DNA of 64,000 bases from Microbacterium sp. zg-Y1090 (GTDB lineage Bacteria > Actinomycetota > Actinomycetes > Actinomycetales > Microbacteriaceae): NCBI RefSeq assembly GCF_030246945.1, contig NZ_CP126742.1:1488001-1552000 (forward strand), given 5' to 3'. Shown here in pieces: positions 35,867 through 44,351 of the stretch. The position numbers and the translations under genes are program-made. Under the pieces are notes generated by a model, which was not told the origin of the DNA, did no database searches, and saw nothing but the letters and a program-made list of their open reading frames with translations. How positions within the stretch are numbered: the stretch's first letter is position 1; every line of letters begins with the position of its first letter.

Positions 35867-36393
35867 GAGCCGATCGTCACCTCTTCGACGCCGTCGACCT
35901 CGGAGAGGCGCACGTTGACGCGCTCGTCCCGCGCGCTGGGCAGGTTCTTGCCCACGAAGTCGGGCCGGATCGGGAGCTCACGGTGCCCCCGGTCCACGAG
36001 GATCGCCAGGCGCACCGCGGCGGGGCGTCCGATGTCCTGCAGTGCATCCAGGGCGGCCCGGATGCTGCGGCCCGAGAACAGCACGTCGTCCACGAGAACG
36101 ACGGTCTTGCCGTCGATGCCGCCCTCGGGGATCTGCGTGGGCTGGGGCGCGCGCGTCGGATTGCGATGCAGGTCGTCACGGTACATCGTGACGTCCAGCG
36201 CACCGACGGGCACGCTCTGCTCCCCGAAGTCGCCGACCAGCGCGGCGATGCGCCGGGCGAGGGGAACGCCTCGTGTCGGGATGCCGAGGAGCACCAGGTC
36301 GTCGGATCCCCGGTTGGACTCGAGGATCTCATGGGCGATGCGGGTCAGCGCACGGGCGATGTCGGCCTCGTGCAGCACGGTTCGCGTGCTCAT
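35863..36393 (-). CDS. pyrR: PyrR bifunctional pyr operon regulator / uracil phosphoribosyltransferase
   Basis: UMP-responsive RNA-binding regulator of the pyr operon with weak uracil phosphoribosyltransferase activity. The 176-residue protein has the PRPP motif [17 protein letters not shown] and the basic RNA-contact face expected of the family. The ATG at 36393 has GGGAG about six bases upstream. It leads the operon pyrR-pyrB-pyrC-orf-carA-carB-pyrF-gmk, in which every junction overlaps. A probable PyrR-binding loop lies 17 bases before its start codon. Confidence 0.96.
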   Translation of the reverse strand: MSTRTVLHEADIARALTRIAHEILESNRGSDDLVLLGIPTRGVPLARRIAALVGDFGEQSVPVGALDVTMYRDDLHRNPTRAPQPTQIPEGGIDGKTVVLVDDVLFSGRSIRAALDALQDIGRPAAVRLAILVDRGHRELPIRPDFVGKNLPSARDERVNVRLSEVDGVEEVTIGS

Positions 36394-36409
36394 CCGCCGC
36401 TCCCTTCTC

Positions 36410-36422
36410 CGCCTCACGGGAC
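36410..36422 (-). promoter_or_regulatory. predicted PyrR-binding loop in the pyr leader
   Basis: The minus strand reads GTCCCGTGAGGCG, which fits the PyrR-binding loop consensus known from Bacillus (RUCCNGNGAGGYU) at 12 of 13 positions. It lies just before the GGGAG ribosome binding site of pyrR, so UMP-bound PyrR could block translation initiation, as described for mycobacterial pyr leaders. Flanking stem pairing was not verified. Confidence 0.6.
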
Positions 36423-36451
36423 GGGGTTAAAGGTTGCTGGGTATTCCCCCG

Positions 36452-36457
36452 ATCCTA
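36452..36457 (-). promoter_or_regulatory. -10 element, pyr operon promoter
   Basis: TAGGAT on the minus strand, about 60 bases before the pyrR ATG, in the 130-base gap after the preceding gene. This gives a short leader containing the PyrR loop. No good -35 box is seen. Confidence 0.45.
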
Positions 36458-36523
36458 CCCTGCGCGCGCCGCGCGATTCGGTACACGGACGAATGCGTGA
36501 CACCTCGCGTTGCGAGGCGCGGA

Positions 36524-38080
36524 TCAGGAGACGGTGACGGACGCGTCGGCGCGGCTCGCGCTGATGGGGTGGCCCTGCGATGTCAGGCAGCGACCGGACG
36601 CGAGGTCCCACTTCCAGTCGTGCAGGCTGCACGTGAGCACGCCGTCCTCGATCTTGCCGGTCTTGGACAGGTCTGCGCGCAGGTGGGGGCAGCGGCGCTG
36701 GATCACCCAGTCGTCCAGCTGCACCTCCTCGGTCACGTCGGTCTGCTCCGCGTACCAGTTCTCCACGTACTCGATGCGGTCACGCGACAGGCACTTGAGG
36801 AACGTGGTGAGGAACTCGTTGAACTTGCCGCTGCGGCCGACCTCGAACTGCATCGACAGGAAGATCGAGTTCGACCAGTCGATCTCGTGCTCGGCGATGT
36901 TGGTCGAGACGAGGTCGGCAGGGATGGTGTACCAGTACAGGCACTCCTCCCCCGCGTACTCGCGCACCTTCGCCTTCGGGAAGTCCACGACCATGTCGAG
37001 GTCGCCGATGCGGAACCGCACGTTGCCTCCGACGCCGTTGCGGATGGTGCGGGCGCGGCGCAGCAGCGGCTCCCACCACTCCTTCAGCGCGGCGAGCATC
37101 TCGGCGGGAGGAATCACCTCTGCGCGCGAGGCCTCCTCGGCGCGGATCTCCTCCTGCCGGGTGGCGCGCTGCTCCTCGAGGTACCCCCACTTGTCGGAGA
37201 ACATCCGCTCGATCTCCGCCTCGGTGTAGAGGGTCTGCTCGACCGTCTGCTCACCGCCTTCGATCGTGACGGCCGTTCCGGGGATGAACACGTGGCCGAT
37301 GTACTGGGGTGCCTCCTGCTTCATCCGGGCGAGGAACTGCGCCTGGTCGGTGAAGATCGAGTCGTCGTGCTCGCCGAGCCCGTTGTAGCGGAACAGCTCG
37401 TCCCGCAGGAACATCGGCGGACCCGCCATCGGGTACACGTGCGGCGCGTCCACCCGCTCGATGTAGAACATCGCGCGCTTGTGCTGGGCCTCGCGCTTGA
37501 GGTGGGCGAAGTTGACCTTCGCCTCGTGCGGCAGGTCGTAGACCATCGGCCACCAGATCGCGCCGGAGAACTGCGTGAAGTACGCCTCGGGCTTGCCGAA
37601 GTCCAGCAGCTTCTCGAGATCCAGCGGGTGCGAGTCGTTCTGGTTGAGGATCGATGCGGTGCCATCGTCGACCGAGAGGCTCGAGTCGCCGATGGGTCCG
37701 TCGCTGGGAGCCCGCAGCGGGGTGATCATCATCCGCAGCGGCCCGCGCTCGATGACCTCGCCGGCCCGCGTGTAGGTGATGTTGTCGAAGCCGAGCTTGC
37801 GCAGATCCTGCTCGAGGTCGTCGGTCGGATAGTCCGGCAGCAGCACCTCGATGTCCTTGCGGACGTGGTTCTGCAGCAGCCACGGGTCGAAGTGATCGCG
37901 GTGGCGGTGCGAGATGTAGAGGAAGTCGGCGTCGGTGAAGCGCTCCCAGTCGAGGGCGCGGTTGTCGGGGAAGACGAACCACGACCCGTAGAAGGACGAT
38001 TTCACCACCGGATCGCAGAGGATGCTGCCACCAGCCGTCTCGATGAACATGCCGGCGTGGCCGAGCCCCGTGATGCGCAT
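36524..38080 (-). CDS. metallo-beta-lactamase fold / Rieske [2Fe-2S] fusion protein
   Basis: A 518-residue protein with an N-terminal metallo-beta-lactamase domain (metal motif HRHRDH, residues 58-63) and a C-terminal Rieske domain with the cluster ligands Cys464, His466, Cys484 and His487 (CPH ... CSLH). The same two domains occur in CMP-N-acetylneuraminate hydroxylase but in the opposite order. It resembles Rv3818 of M. tuberculosis in size and Rieske content; substrate and function are unknown. The ATG at 38080 has a strong GGGAGGA site. No sialic acid genes are nearby. Confidence 0.8.
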   Translation of the reverse strand: MRITGLGHAGMFIETAGGSILCDPVVKSSFYGSWFVFPDNRALDWERFTDADFLYISHRHRDHFDPWLLQNHVRKDIEVLLPDYPTDDLEQDLRKLGFDNITYTRAGEVIERGPLRMMITPLRAPSDGPIGDSSLSVDDGTASILNQNDSHPLDLEKLLDFGKPEAYFTQFSGAIWWPMVYDLPHEAKVNFAHLKREAQHKRAMFYIERVDAPHVYPMAGPPMFLRDELFRYNGLGEHDDSIFTDQAQFLARMKQEAPQYIGHVFIPGTAVTIEGGEQTVEQTLYTEAEIERMFSDKWGYLEEQRATRQEEIRAEEASRAEVIPPAEMLAALKEWWEPLLRRARTIRNGVGGNVRFRIGDLDMVVDFPKAKVREYAGEECLYWYTIPADLVSTNIAEHEIDWSNSIFLSMQFEVGRSGKFNEFLTTFLKCLSRDRIEYVENWYAEQTDVTEEVQLDDWVIQRRCPHLRADLSKTGKIEDGVLTCSLHDWKWDLASGRCLTSQGHPISASRADASVTVS

Positions 38081-38108
38081 GGATTCCTCCCGTATCGAAC
38101 AGATCCCG

Positions 38109-38114
38109 AGTCTA
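38109..38114 (-). promoter_or_regulatory. -10 element, MBL-Rieske gene
   Basis: TAGACT on the minus strand about 28 bases before the start codon, giving a short leader that contains the GGGAGGA ribosome binding site. No -35 box at proper distance was found. Confidence 0.4.
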
Positions 38115-38158
38115 CGTCGCCCTCGCGCAGCCCACGGGCGGCCTCGCCGTGTCAAACC

Positions 38159-41119
38159 TCACGCCTCGAACAGGCTCCGGATGTCGTCGGCGTCGAGCGC
38201 GCTGGCGAGCAGATCGCCGTCGTCGAGCACGGAGTGGAACAGGCGGGCCTTGCGCTCCTGCAGCGCGCGAACCTTGTGTTCGATCGTGTCCTCGGCGATC
38301 AGTCGGTACACGTTGACCGGGCGTGTCTGCCCGATGCGATGCGTGCGGTCCACGGCCTGGGCCTCGGCGGCGGGGTTCCACCACGGGTCGAGCAGGAACA
38401 CGTAGTCGGCCTCGACGAGGGTGAGCCCGAATCCACCCGCTTTCAGGCTGATCAGGAAAACCGGCGCGTCGCCGTCGCGGAAGCGGGCGACGACCTCTTC
38501 GCGGCGCCGGGTGGACCCGTCGAGCCACACGTACGGGATGCCGGCGGCGTCCAGGCGCCGGGCAGCCAGCTGCAGGAAGGACGTGAACTGGCTGAAGACG
38601 AGCGCACGGTGCCCTTCTGTGGCCAACTCGCTCACATGCTCGACGAGCGCGTCGAGCTTGGCGGAGCCCAGCCGGGCGTGGCGGCCGTCGATGAGGGCGG
38701 GTGCGAGACTCAGCATCCGCAGCAGCGTCAGGGAGCGGAAGACGATGAACCGGTTGCGGTCGAGGTCGGTGAGCAGTCCCAGCACCTTCTGTCGCTCCCG
38801 CTGCAGCACGGTGTCGTAGAGCTCGCGATGCCCGTCCCCGAGACGCACCTGCAGGTCCTGCTCCTGGCGGGCGGGCAGGTCGCCTGCGACGAGGTCCTTC
38901 GTGCGCCGCAGCACGAAGGGGCGGATGCGGCGGCGCAGGCGCTGCAGGCGCACCGCGCGGGAGGGTCCGCCCTCCGCGTTCTCCGGTGTCTTGCCTCCTT
39001 CGATGGGCAGCACGTACTCCACGCGGAACCGGGCCGCCGATGGGAACAGCCCCGGCGCCGTCAGCGACAGCAGCGCGTGCAGGTCCGTGAGGCTGTTCTC
39101 CAGCGGCGTGCCGGTGATGGCGAACGTGACGTCGGCGTCGAGGTCACGCGCGGCACGGTGCACGCGGGTGGCGGGGTTCTTCACGAACTGCGCCTCGTCG
39201 AGGATGAGCCCCGCCCAGCGCACCGCGGCATACTGCGCACCGTCCAGGCGCAGCAGCGCATAGGAGGTGACGACGACGTCGGCCTCGGCGGCGACGTCCG
39301 CGATCGTCTCCGCGCGGGTGCGGGCCGTGGCGGCGATCGTCTGCACCGTGAGGTGAGGGGTGAAGTGCTCGGATTCGCTGCGCCATGTGGCCAGCACCGA
39401 GGTCGGTGCGACGACGAGGAACGGCCGGCGCTCCCCCGCCTCACGGGCGTGGGCGATGAGAGCGAGGGTCTGCAGCGTCTTGCCGAGGCCCATGTCGTCG
39501 GCCAGGATGCCGCCCAGTCGATGCCTCCAGAGGAACGTCAGCCAGTCGTAGCCGGTCTGCTGGTAGGGACGCAGCGCTGCCTGCAGTCCCGCCGGCGGCG
39601 GCGTGGCCGGCACCGCGGAGGTGCCGCGGAGCGCCGCCACGGCCGCCCGCCACGTCACGGCCGGCTCGGCCTGATCGGCGAGGTCCTCGAAGTCCGCCCA
39701 GAGCGTCGTCTGGTAGCGGCTGAGGCGCGGCCCCGTCTCCCATTCGTCCAACGCGCCGGCCTCGTCGATCAGTTCGCGCAGCCGGTCCAGCGCGGGGTGC
39801 GCGAGCGAGAAATGGTCGCCGTCGCTGAGCAGCATGCGGTGCCGGCGCAGGGTGAGCGCGCGCAGCAGCGGCGCGAGCGGGATGCGCCGGCCGTCGATCG
39901 TCACGAGCACGCCGAGGTCGAACCAGTCCGGATCGTCGGTCTCGACCGTGGTGACGGTGATCTGCGGGTCGCCGGTGAGCTCCCGGTAGGCGCGACGGGG
40001 ACCGGTGACGACGGTGCGCACGTCCGCGAGTGCCGTCAGGGCAGGCAGCACCGCGTCGGAGAACTCCGCCGCGTCGGCGCCGATGAAGCGGCCGTCGGCG
40101 GTGAACGGCAGCGCCGTCGCGTTCTGCCAGGCCGCCGCGACACGGCCGCGCACGTCGTCCTCGAAAGCCCCGTCGCACCCGGCGGGGGGCACCGCGTCGT
40201 AGGGCGCGGGCGGCACGCCCGGGTGCCGCCACGTCATCGCCACCTCCACCCGGTCCCCCGGCGAGAAGCGGGCGGCGACCTCCAGGTGCGGCGGGACGAT
40301 CGCGGGCCGCGGCACCCCGGGGCCCAGCTCGACCGTGGTGCGCCGGGTGAGGGCGGGCAGATGCTCGCGCACGAACTCGTCGGCATCCCCCGCCGGCACC
40401 ACCACGGGCCGGCGCGCCCGCAGCATCGCGGGCAGCGGATCGGTCAGCGTCGCGGCCCCGAAGGTCAGCGCGACGACGTCGCCGTCGAGGGCGAAGCGGT
40501 ACACGCCGATGTGACCGATCGGCCGCGTCATGCCGGCATCCGCTGCCGCCGCGTCGATCACGACCTGCGCCTCGAGGGCGAGGTCGGCGCCCCGGCGCAC
40601 CGCCCGCAGCGTCACCGCGGCCTCGCGCGCCTGCTGCACGCGGTGGGCGGGCTTGGTCGGCCGCAAGGGGATGCCGAGGTTCGCCATGGCGGCGAGGTGA
40701 GGCCACAGCAGATGGGATTCGACGTCGTCCAGCAGAAGCCACTCCGAAGCATCCGGCATGGTCCCGAGCGTGCGCGCATCGCGGACGATGCTGTACAGCT
40801 CGACGAACCAGCGGGCCTGGTCACGGTCGTAGGGGGTGCCCGGGCGGCGCAGCGCATCCCACGACACCGATCCCTTGATCCACGCGTCGCTGCGGGTGCT
40901 GCGCACCAGCGGACGCAGGCCCAGGGCGAACTCGGCGGAGGGATCGAGTCCACCCGCGGTCGCCGTCTCGAACCTCGTCGGCCCCCACGCCGATCCGTCT
41001 CGGCGGGTGCGCCGGCGCAGCTCCATGCCCAGCGCGAGACCGCGCGGGTCCACCGCCGACGGCGGCGCAGCCAGCAGCGCGCGCCAGTCGGCGGAGTCGG
41101 GAGTGCTCACCCCACCCAT
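38159..41119 (-). CDS. SNF2-family DEAD/DEAH-like helicase
   Basis: ATP-dependent DNA translocase, probably remodelling protein-DNA complexes. The 986 residues have a long N-terminal region of unknown fold (about 1-500) and a C-terminal SNF2 engine: DDMGLGKT (541-548), DEAQ (641-644), ITGTPLENS, LRRTKDLV, VFSQFTSFL, SLKAGGFGLTLVEADYV and DRTHRIGQTRPV. No SWIM zinc finger was seen. I use the ATG at 41119; GTG at 41110 is an alternative. It lies between nusB and the MBL-Rieske gene, where relatives usually pass straight from nusB to pyrR. Confidence 0.9.
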   Translation of the reverse strand: MGGVSTPDSADWRALLAAPPSAVDPRGLALGMELRRRTRRDGSAWGPTRFETATAGGLDPSAEFALGLRPLVRSTRSDAWIKGSVSWDALRRPGTPYDRDQARWFVELYSIVRDARTLGTMPDASEWLLLDDVESHLLWPHLAAMANLGIPLRPTKPAHRVQQAREAAVTLRAVRRGADLALEAQVVIDAAAADAGMTRPIGHIGVYRFALDGDVVALTFGAATLTDPLPAMLRARRPVVVPAGDADEFVREHLPALTRRTTVELGPGVPRPAIVPPHLEVAARFSPGDRVEVAMTWRHPGVPPAPYDAVPPAGCDGAFEDDVRGRVAAAWQNATALPFTADGRFIGADAAEFSDAVLPALTALADVRTVVTGPRRAYRELTGDPQITVTTVETDDPDWFDLGVLVTIDGRRIPLAPLLRALTLRRHRMLLSDGDHFSLAHPALDRLRELIDEAGALDEWETGPRLSRYQTTLWADFEDLADQAEPAVTWRAAVAALRGTSAVPATPPPAGLQAALRPYQQTGYDWLTFLWRHRLGGILADDMGLGKTLQTLALIAHAREAGERRPFLVVAPTSVLATWRSESEHFTPHLTVQTIAATARTRAETIADVAAEADVVVTSYALLRLDGAQYAAVRWAGLILDEAQFVKNPATRVHRAARDLDADVTFAITGTPLENSLTDLHALLSLTAPGLFPSAARFRVEYVLPIEGGKTPENAEGGPSRAVRLQRLRRRIRPFVLRRTKDLVAGDLPARQEQDLQVRLGDGHRELYDTVLQRERQKVLGLLTDLDRNRFIVFRSLTLLRMLSLAPALIDGRHARLGSAKLDALVEHVSELATEGHRALVFSQFTSFLQLAARRLDAAGIPYVWLDGSTRRREEVVARFRDGDAPVFLISLKAGGFGLTLVEADYVFLLDPWWNPAAEAQAVDRTHRIGQTRPVNVYRLIAEDTIEHKVRALQERKARLFHSVLDDGDLLASALDADDIRSLFEA

Positions 41120-41150
41120 TCTGGTCGCGCGGGCGACACCGGCTGGGCGC

Positions 41151-41561
41151 TCAGGTGGAGCGGGCGATGCGCCCGAGCACGCCGTGCACGAACGACGCGG
41201 AGTCGTCGGTGGAGAACTCCTTGGCCAGCTCCACGGCCTCATCGATCGCGACGGCGGTGGGGACCTCGTCGTTGTGCAGGATCTCCCACACCCCGACGCG
41301 CAGGATCGCCCTGTCGACCGCCGGCATCCGGGCGAGCGACCAGTCCTTCGCGACGCTGGTGATCTGCTCGTCGATCTCGCTGCGATTGTCGATGACGCCG
41401 TCGACGATCTCTCGGGCGTAGAGCCACGACGTCTCACGGGACGGCTCGCTGGCCGCCCGCTTGGCCTCGGCCGCCAGGGTCACCCCGAGGTCGTCACCGC
41501 GCACGTCGGACTGATACAGGATGTCGAGGGCGCGCTTGCGCGCCTTGCTGCGGGCACTCAT
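41151..41561 (-). CDS. nusB: transcription antitermination protein NusB
   Basis: Binds boxA RNA with S10 during rRNA transcription. The 136-residue all-helical protein begins MSARSKARKRALDILYQSDV (the Arg-rich boxA-contact helix) and ends with DEAVELAKEFSTDDSASFVHG, both family hallmarks. It follows efp by 12 bases and has no clear ribosome binding site, so it is likely co-expressed with efp. Confidence 0.96.
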   Translation of the reverse strand: MSARSKARKRALDILYQSDVRGDDLGVTLAAEAKRAASEPSRETSWLYAREIVDGVIDNRSEIDEQITSVAKDWSLARMPAVDRAILRVGVWEILHNDEVPTAVAIDEAVELAKEFSTDDSASFVHGVLGRIARST

Positions 41562-41573
41562 CGGTCGACGGCG

Positions 41574-42134
41574 TCAGTTGACGCGGCCGAGGTAGTCGCC
41601 CGTGCGGGTGTCGACCTTGACCTTCGTGCCCTGCTCGACGAACAGCGGGACCTGGATCTCGTAGCCCGTCTCGAGCGTGGCGGACTTGGTGCCCGCCGAC
41701 GAGCGGTCACCCTGCAGGCCCGGCTCGGTGTAGGTGATCTCGAGCACCACCGACGCGGGAAGCTCGATGTACAGCGGGTTGCCGTTGTTCATCGCGATCT
41801 GGACCTGCTGGTTCTCGAGCAGGAAGTTCTTGGCGTCTCCCACGACCGTGGCGGGAACGCTCAGCTGGTCGTAGTCCGCCACGTCCATGAACACGTAGCT
41901 GTCGCCGTCGTTGTACAGGTAGGTGAAGTCGCGGCGATCGACGTTCTCGATCTCGATCTTCGCGCCCGCGTTGTACGTGCGGTCGACCGTCTTGCCGGAG
42001 ACGACGTTCTTGAGCTTGGTGCGCACGAAGGCGCCTCCCTTGCCCGGCTTGACATGCTGGAACTCGATGACGTTCCAAAGCTGGCCGTCGATGCTGAGGA
42101 CGACGCCGTTCTTGATGTCTGCGGTGGATGCCAT
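41574..42134 (-). CDS. efp: translation elongation factor P
   Basis: Relieves ribosome stalling at polyproline. The 186-residue three-domain protein begins [20 protein letters not shown]. The tip loop that reaches the peptidyl-transferase centre reads [10 protein letters not shown]; the tip lysine is present but the residue two after it is Gly. The C-terminal half (GDYLGRVN end) is complete. A TAGAAT at 42200-42195 gives it its own promoter with a leader of about 55 bases. Confidence 0.97.
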   Translation of the reverse strand: MASTADIKNGVVLSIDGQLWNVIEFQHVKPGKGGAFVRTKLKNVVSGKTVDRTYNAGAKIEIENVDRRDFTYLYNDGDSYVFMDVADYDQLSVPATVVGDAKNFLLENQQVQIAMNNGNPLYIELPASVVLEITYTEPGLQGDRSSAGTKSATLETGYEIQVPLFVEQGTKVKVDTRTGDYLGRVN

Positions 42135-42194
42135 GGGAGAAGGGAGTCCGTTTCGTGTGAGGGAGTCGGGCGCCGCACGCGGGCCCGGCGTTCG

Positions 42195-42200
42195 ATTCTA
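42195..42200 (-). promoter_or_regulatory. -10 element, efp-nusB promoter
   Basis: TAGAAT on the minus strand in the 88-base gap between aroQ and efp, close to the TATAAT optimum. It is one of the strongest -10 matches in the window. Confidence 0.5.
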
Positions 42201-42222
42201 CGGGATGCCGCCGTCAGCCGTC

Positions 42223-42681
42223 TCAGCCGTCGGCGCGACCGGTGACGATGTCCACCAGCAGGGCGGTCGCCCGGGCGTAGCCGGCGACCCCCTCACCAGC
42301 CACGTGCACCGCGGCGATGTCCGCGATGTACGAGTGCTGCCGGAAGGGCTCGCGCGTGTGCACGTCGGAGATGTGCACCTCGGCGACCGGGAGCCCCACG
42401 CCCGTCAGCGCGTCGCGCAGCGCCACCGAGGTGTGCGTGTAGCCGCCGGCGTTGATGATGATGCCGGCGCAGTCCTCGCGGGCCGCGTGGACGGCGTCGA
42501 TGAGCGCGCCCTCGTGGTTGCTCTGCACGGCGCGCACCTCGAAGCCCCGAGCGGCGGCCGCGTCGGCGACGATGCGTTCGACGTCGGCCAGAGTGTCGGT
42601 GCCGTAGATCTCGGGCTCGCGGACGCCGAGCAGGTTGAGGTTCGGGCCGTTGACCAGCAGGAGGCGTCGGGGCGTGCTCAC
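42223..42681 (-). CDS. aroQ: 3-dehydroquinate dehydratase, type II
   Basis: Third step of the shikimate pathway. The 152-residue protein has RLLLVNGPNLNLLGVREP with the catalytic Arg/Tyr loop, QSNHEGALIDAVH, and INAGGYTHTSVALRDA, which identify the dodecameric type II enzyme. The GTG at 42681 with AGGG seven bases upstream is preferred over a TTG two codons earlier. It closes the aro operon, nine bases after the acetyltransferase gene. Confidence 0.95.
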   Translation of the reverse strand: MSTPRRLLLVNGPNLNLLGVREPEIYGTDTLADVERIVADAAAARGFEVRAVQSNHEGALIDAVHAAREDCAGIIINAGGYTHTSVALRDALTGVGLPVAEVHISDVHTREPFRQHSYIADIAAVHVAGEGVAGYARATALLVDIVTGRADG

Positions 42682-42690
42682 CCTCAAACC

Positions 42691-43263
42691 CTATCGGCGG
42701 CCAGGAGCACCAGGTGCCGCCGAGTCGCGCGGTGTCAGAGAGCGCGCCATCACGAGCTCCTCGCCGATGGCGGAGGTGAGCGTCTCCCCCGTCGGCACGA
42801 ATCCGTTGCGCCGGTACGTGGCCTGGGCGCGGGCGTTGCGGGCGTGCACATCCAGGGTGAGTCGGGGCAGTCCCCGCGAGGCGGCCCAGTCCGCGGCGGC
42901 GTCGAGCAGCACGTCGATGACCCCTGAGCCGCGATGGTCGGCGCGCACGTAGACGCCGACCACGTGCGCGCGGGTGGTCCAGACCGTCCGCCCCATGTCG
43001 TCGGGCGCGCCGAGGGGATACACAAGCACCGTGACCGTGCCGATCCACTCATCGTCACTCTCGGCGATGAACTGGGCCGCGCCGTCGCCCACGGCGCTGT
43101 CCACGCAGCGCTGCCGCCAGAACGCGTCGTCGTGCGCCCGCTCCTGGTCGGGCGTCGAGAGGAACGCGATCCCGGCATCCGGGTCGCTCACCGCCTCGAT
43201 GCGCAGCTGCCGCACGCGGCGCCACTCGTCCTCACGGACACGACGCACGGCGACGCCGTTCAC
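42691..43263 (-). CDS. GNAT family N-acetyltransferase
   Basis: A 190-residue GNAT protein. The acetyl-CoA region is seen in VVGVYVRADHRGSGVIDVLLDAAADWA (pyrophosphate loop HRGSGV), followed by LTLDVHARNARAQATYRRNGF, the usual last strand and helix. The acceptor substrate cannot be told. The GTG start overlaps the aroB stop by four bases, so it is translated as part of the aro operon, although a role in the shikimate pathway is not implied by the sequence. Confidence 0.85.
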   Translation of the reverse strand: MNGVAVRRVREDEWRRVRQLRIEAVSDPDAGIAFLSTPDQERAHDDAFWRQRCVDSAVGDGAAQFIAESDDEWIGTVTVLVYPLGAPDDMGRTVWTTRAHVVGVYVRADHRGSGVIDVLLDAAADWAASRGLPRLTLDVHARNARAQATYRRNGFVPTGETLTSAIGEELVMARSLTPRDSAAPGAPGRR

Positions 43264-44351
43264 TCGGAGAGTTCCTGGTACGCCGCGAACAGCAGCGACT
43301 CGTCGGGCGCCTGCAGCACGGTCGGACGGCCGATGTCGTCCAGCACGATGAAGCGCAGCATGCCACCGCGGGTCTTCTTGTCGCGCTGCATCGTCGCCAG
43401 CAGCTGCGGCCACGCGCCGGGCCGGTAGCTCAGCGGCAGGCCGAGGGTCTGGAGGATGTCGCGGTGCCGCTGCGCGGCGGCATCCGGCAGCCGTCCCGCG
43501 AGCCGGGACAGCTCGGCGGCGAACATCATGCCCACCGACACGGCCGCTCCATGGCGCCACTGGTAGCGCTCGGCGTGCTCGATGGCATGCCCGAGGGTGT
43601 GGCCGTAGTTGAGGATCTCCCGCAGGCCCGCTTCGCGGAAGTCCTCGCTGACCACCCGTGCCTTCATGTCGATCGCGAGCTCCATCGTGCGTCGGAACGA
43701 CGCGGATGCCGGATCGACGACCGCGACAGGATCGGCTTCGATGAGGTCGAGGATCTCCGGCGCCCAGATGAAGCCGGCCTTGACGACCTCGGCGTAGCCC
43801 GCGATGCGCTCGTTCGCGCCCAGGGAGTCGAGCATCTCGAGGTCGCACAGCACGGCGTGCGGCGCCCAGAAGGCGCCCACCAGGTTCTTGCCCTCGGCGG
43901 TGTTGACGCCGGTCTTGCCGCCGACGGCGGCGTCGACCATGCCGAGCACGGTCGTCGGGACCAGCACGACCTTCACGCCGCGCAGCCACGTGGCGGCGAC
44001 GAAGCCGGCCACATCGGTGACGGCGCCCCCGCCGAAGCCGATGACGACGTCGGTGCGGGTGAAATCGGCCTGACCCATGACCTGCCAGCAGAAGGCCGCG
44101 ACCTCGATGCGTTTGCCCGCCTCGGCATCGGGGATCTCGGCCAGCAGCACCTGCCGTCCTGCACCGAGCGCATCGCTGAGCGACAGCCGCAGCGCCTCGG
44201 CCGCGTCGCGCAGAGTGGGCGGGTGCACGACGAGGAGCTTCCGCGTCTCGGCCGGGATGAGTTCGGGCAGGCGCGAGAGGATGCCGCGACCGACGACGAT
44301 GTCGTAGGGGTCCGCCCCGGTCACCGAGATGGTCGTGGTGTCTTCGGTCAT
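43260..44351 (-). CDS. aroB: 3-dehydroquinate synthase
   Basis: Converts DAHP to 3-dehydroquinate using NAD and a divalent metal. The 363 residues show GFGGGAVTDVAGFVAATWLRG, VPTTVLGMVDAAVGGKTGVN and the metal ligands in LNYGHTLGHAIEHAERY. The start overlaps aroK by four bases. Confidence 0.97.
   Translation of the reverse strand: MTEDTTTISVTGADPYDIVVGRGILSRLPELIPAETRKLLVVHPPTLRDAAEALRLSLSDALGAGRQVLLAEIPDAEAGKRIEVAAFCWQVMGQADFTRTDVVIGFGGGAVTDVAGFVAATWLRGVKVVLVPTTVLGMVDAAVGGKTGVNTAEGKNLVGAFWAPHAVLCDLEMLDSLGANERIAGYAEVVKAGFIWAPEILDLIEADPVAVVDPASASFRRTMELAIDMKARVVSEDFREAGLREILNYGHTLGHAIEHAERYQWRHGAAVSVGMMFAAELSRLAGRLPDAAAQRHRDILQTLGLPLSYRPGAWPQLLATMQRDKKTRGGMLRFIVLDDIGRPTVLQAPDESLLFAAYQELSE

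Noticed and set aside
36503..36517. CCTCGC-GTT-GCGAGG hairpin after the MBL-Rieske gene as a terminator
   Set aside because: Only six pairs and no T run on the minus strand. It may contribute to termination but cannot be called with confidence.
38080..38155. TTGACA-like sequence (38140s, minus strand) as a -35 box for the MBL-Rieske gene
   Set aside because: It lies 35 bases from the TAGACT -10 element, about twice the functional spacing.
36434..41362. A 1642-codon open frame on the plus strand
   Set aside because: It is antisense to the MBL-Rieske gene and the SNF2 helicase, rich in Arg, Gly, His and Val with no domains. High-GC codon bias keeps the antisense frame free of stops.
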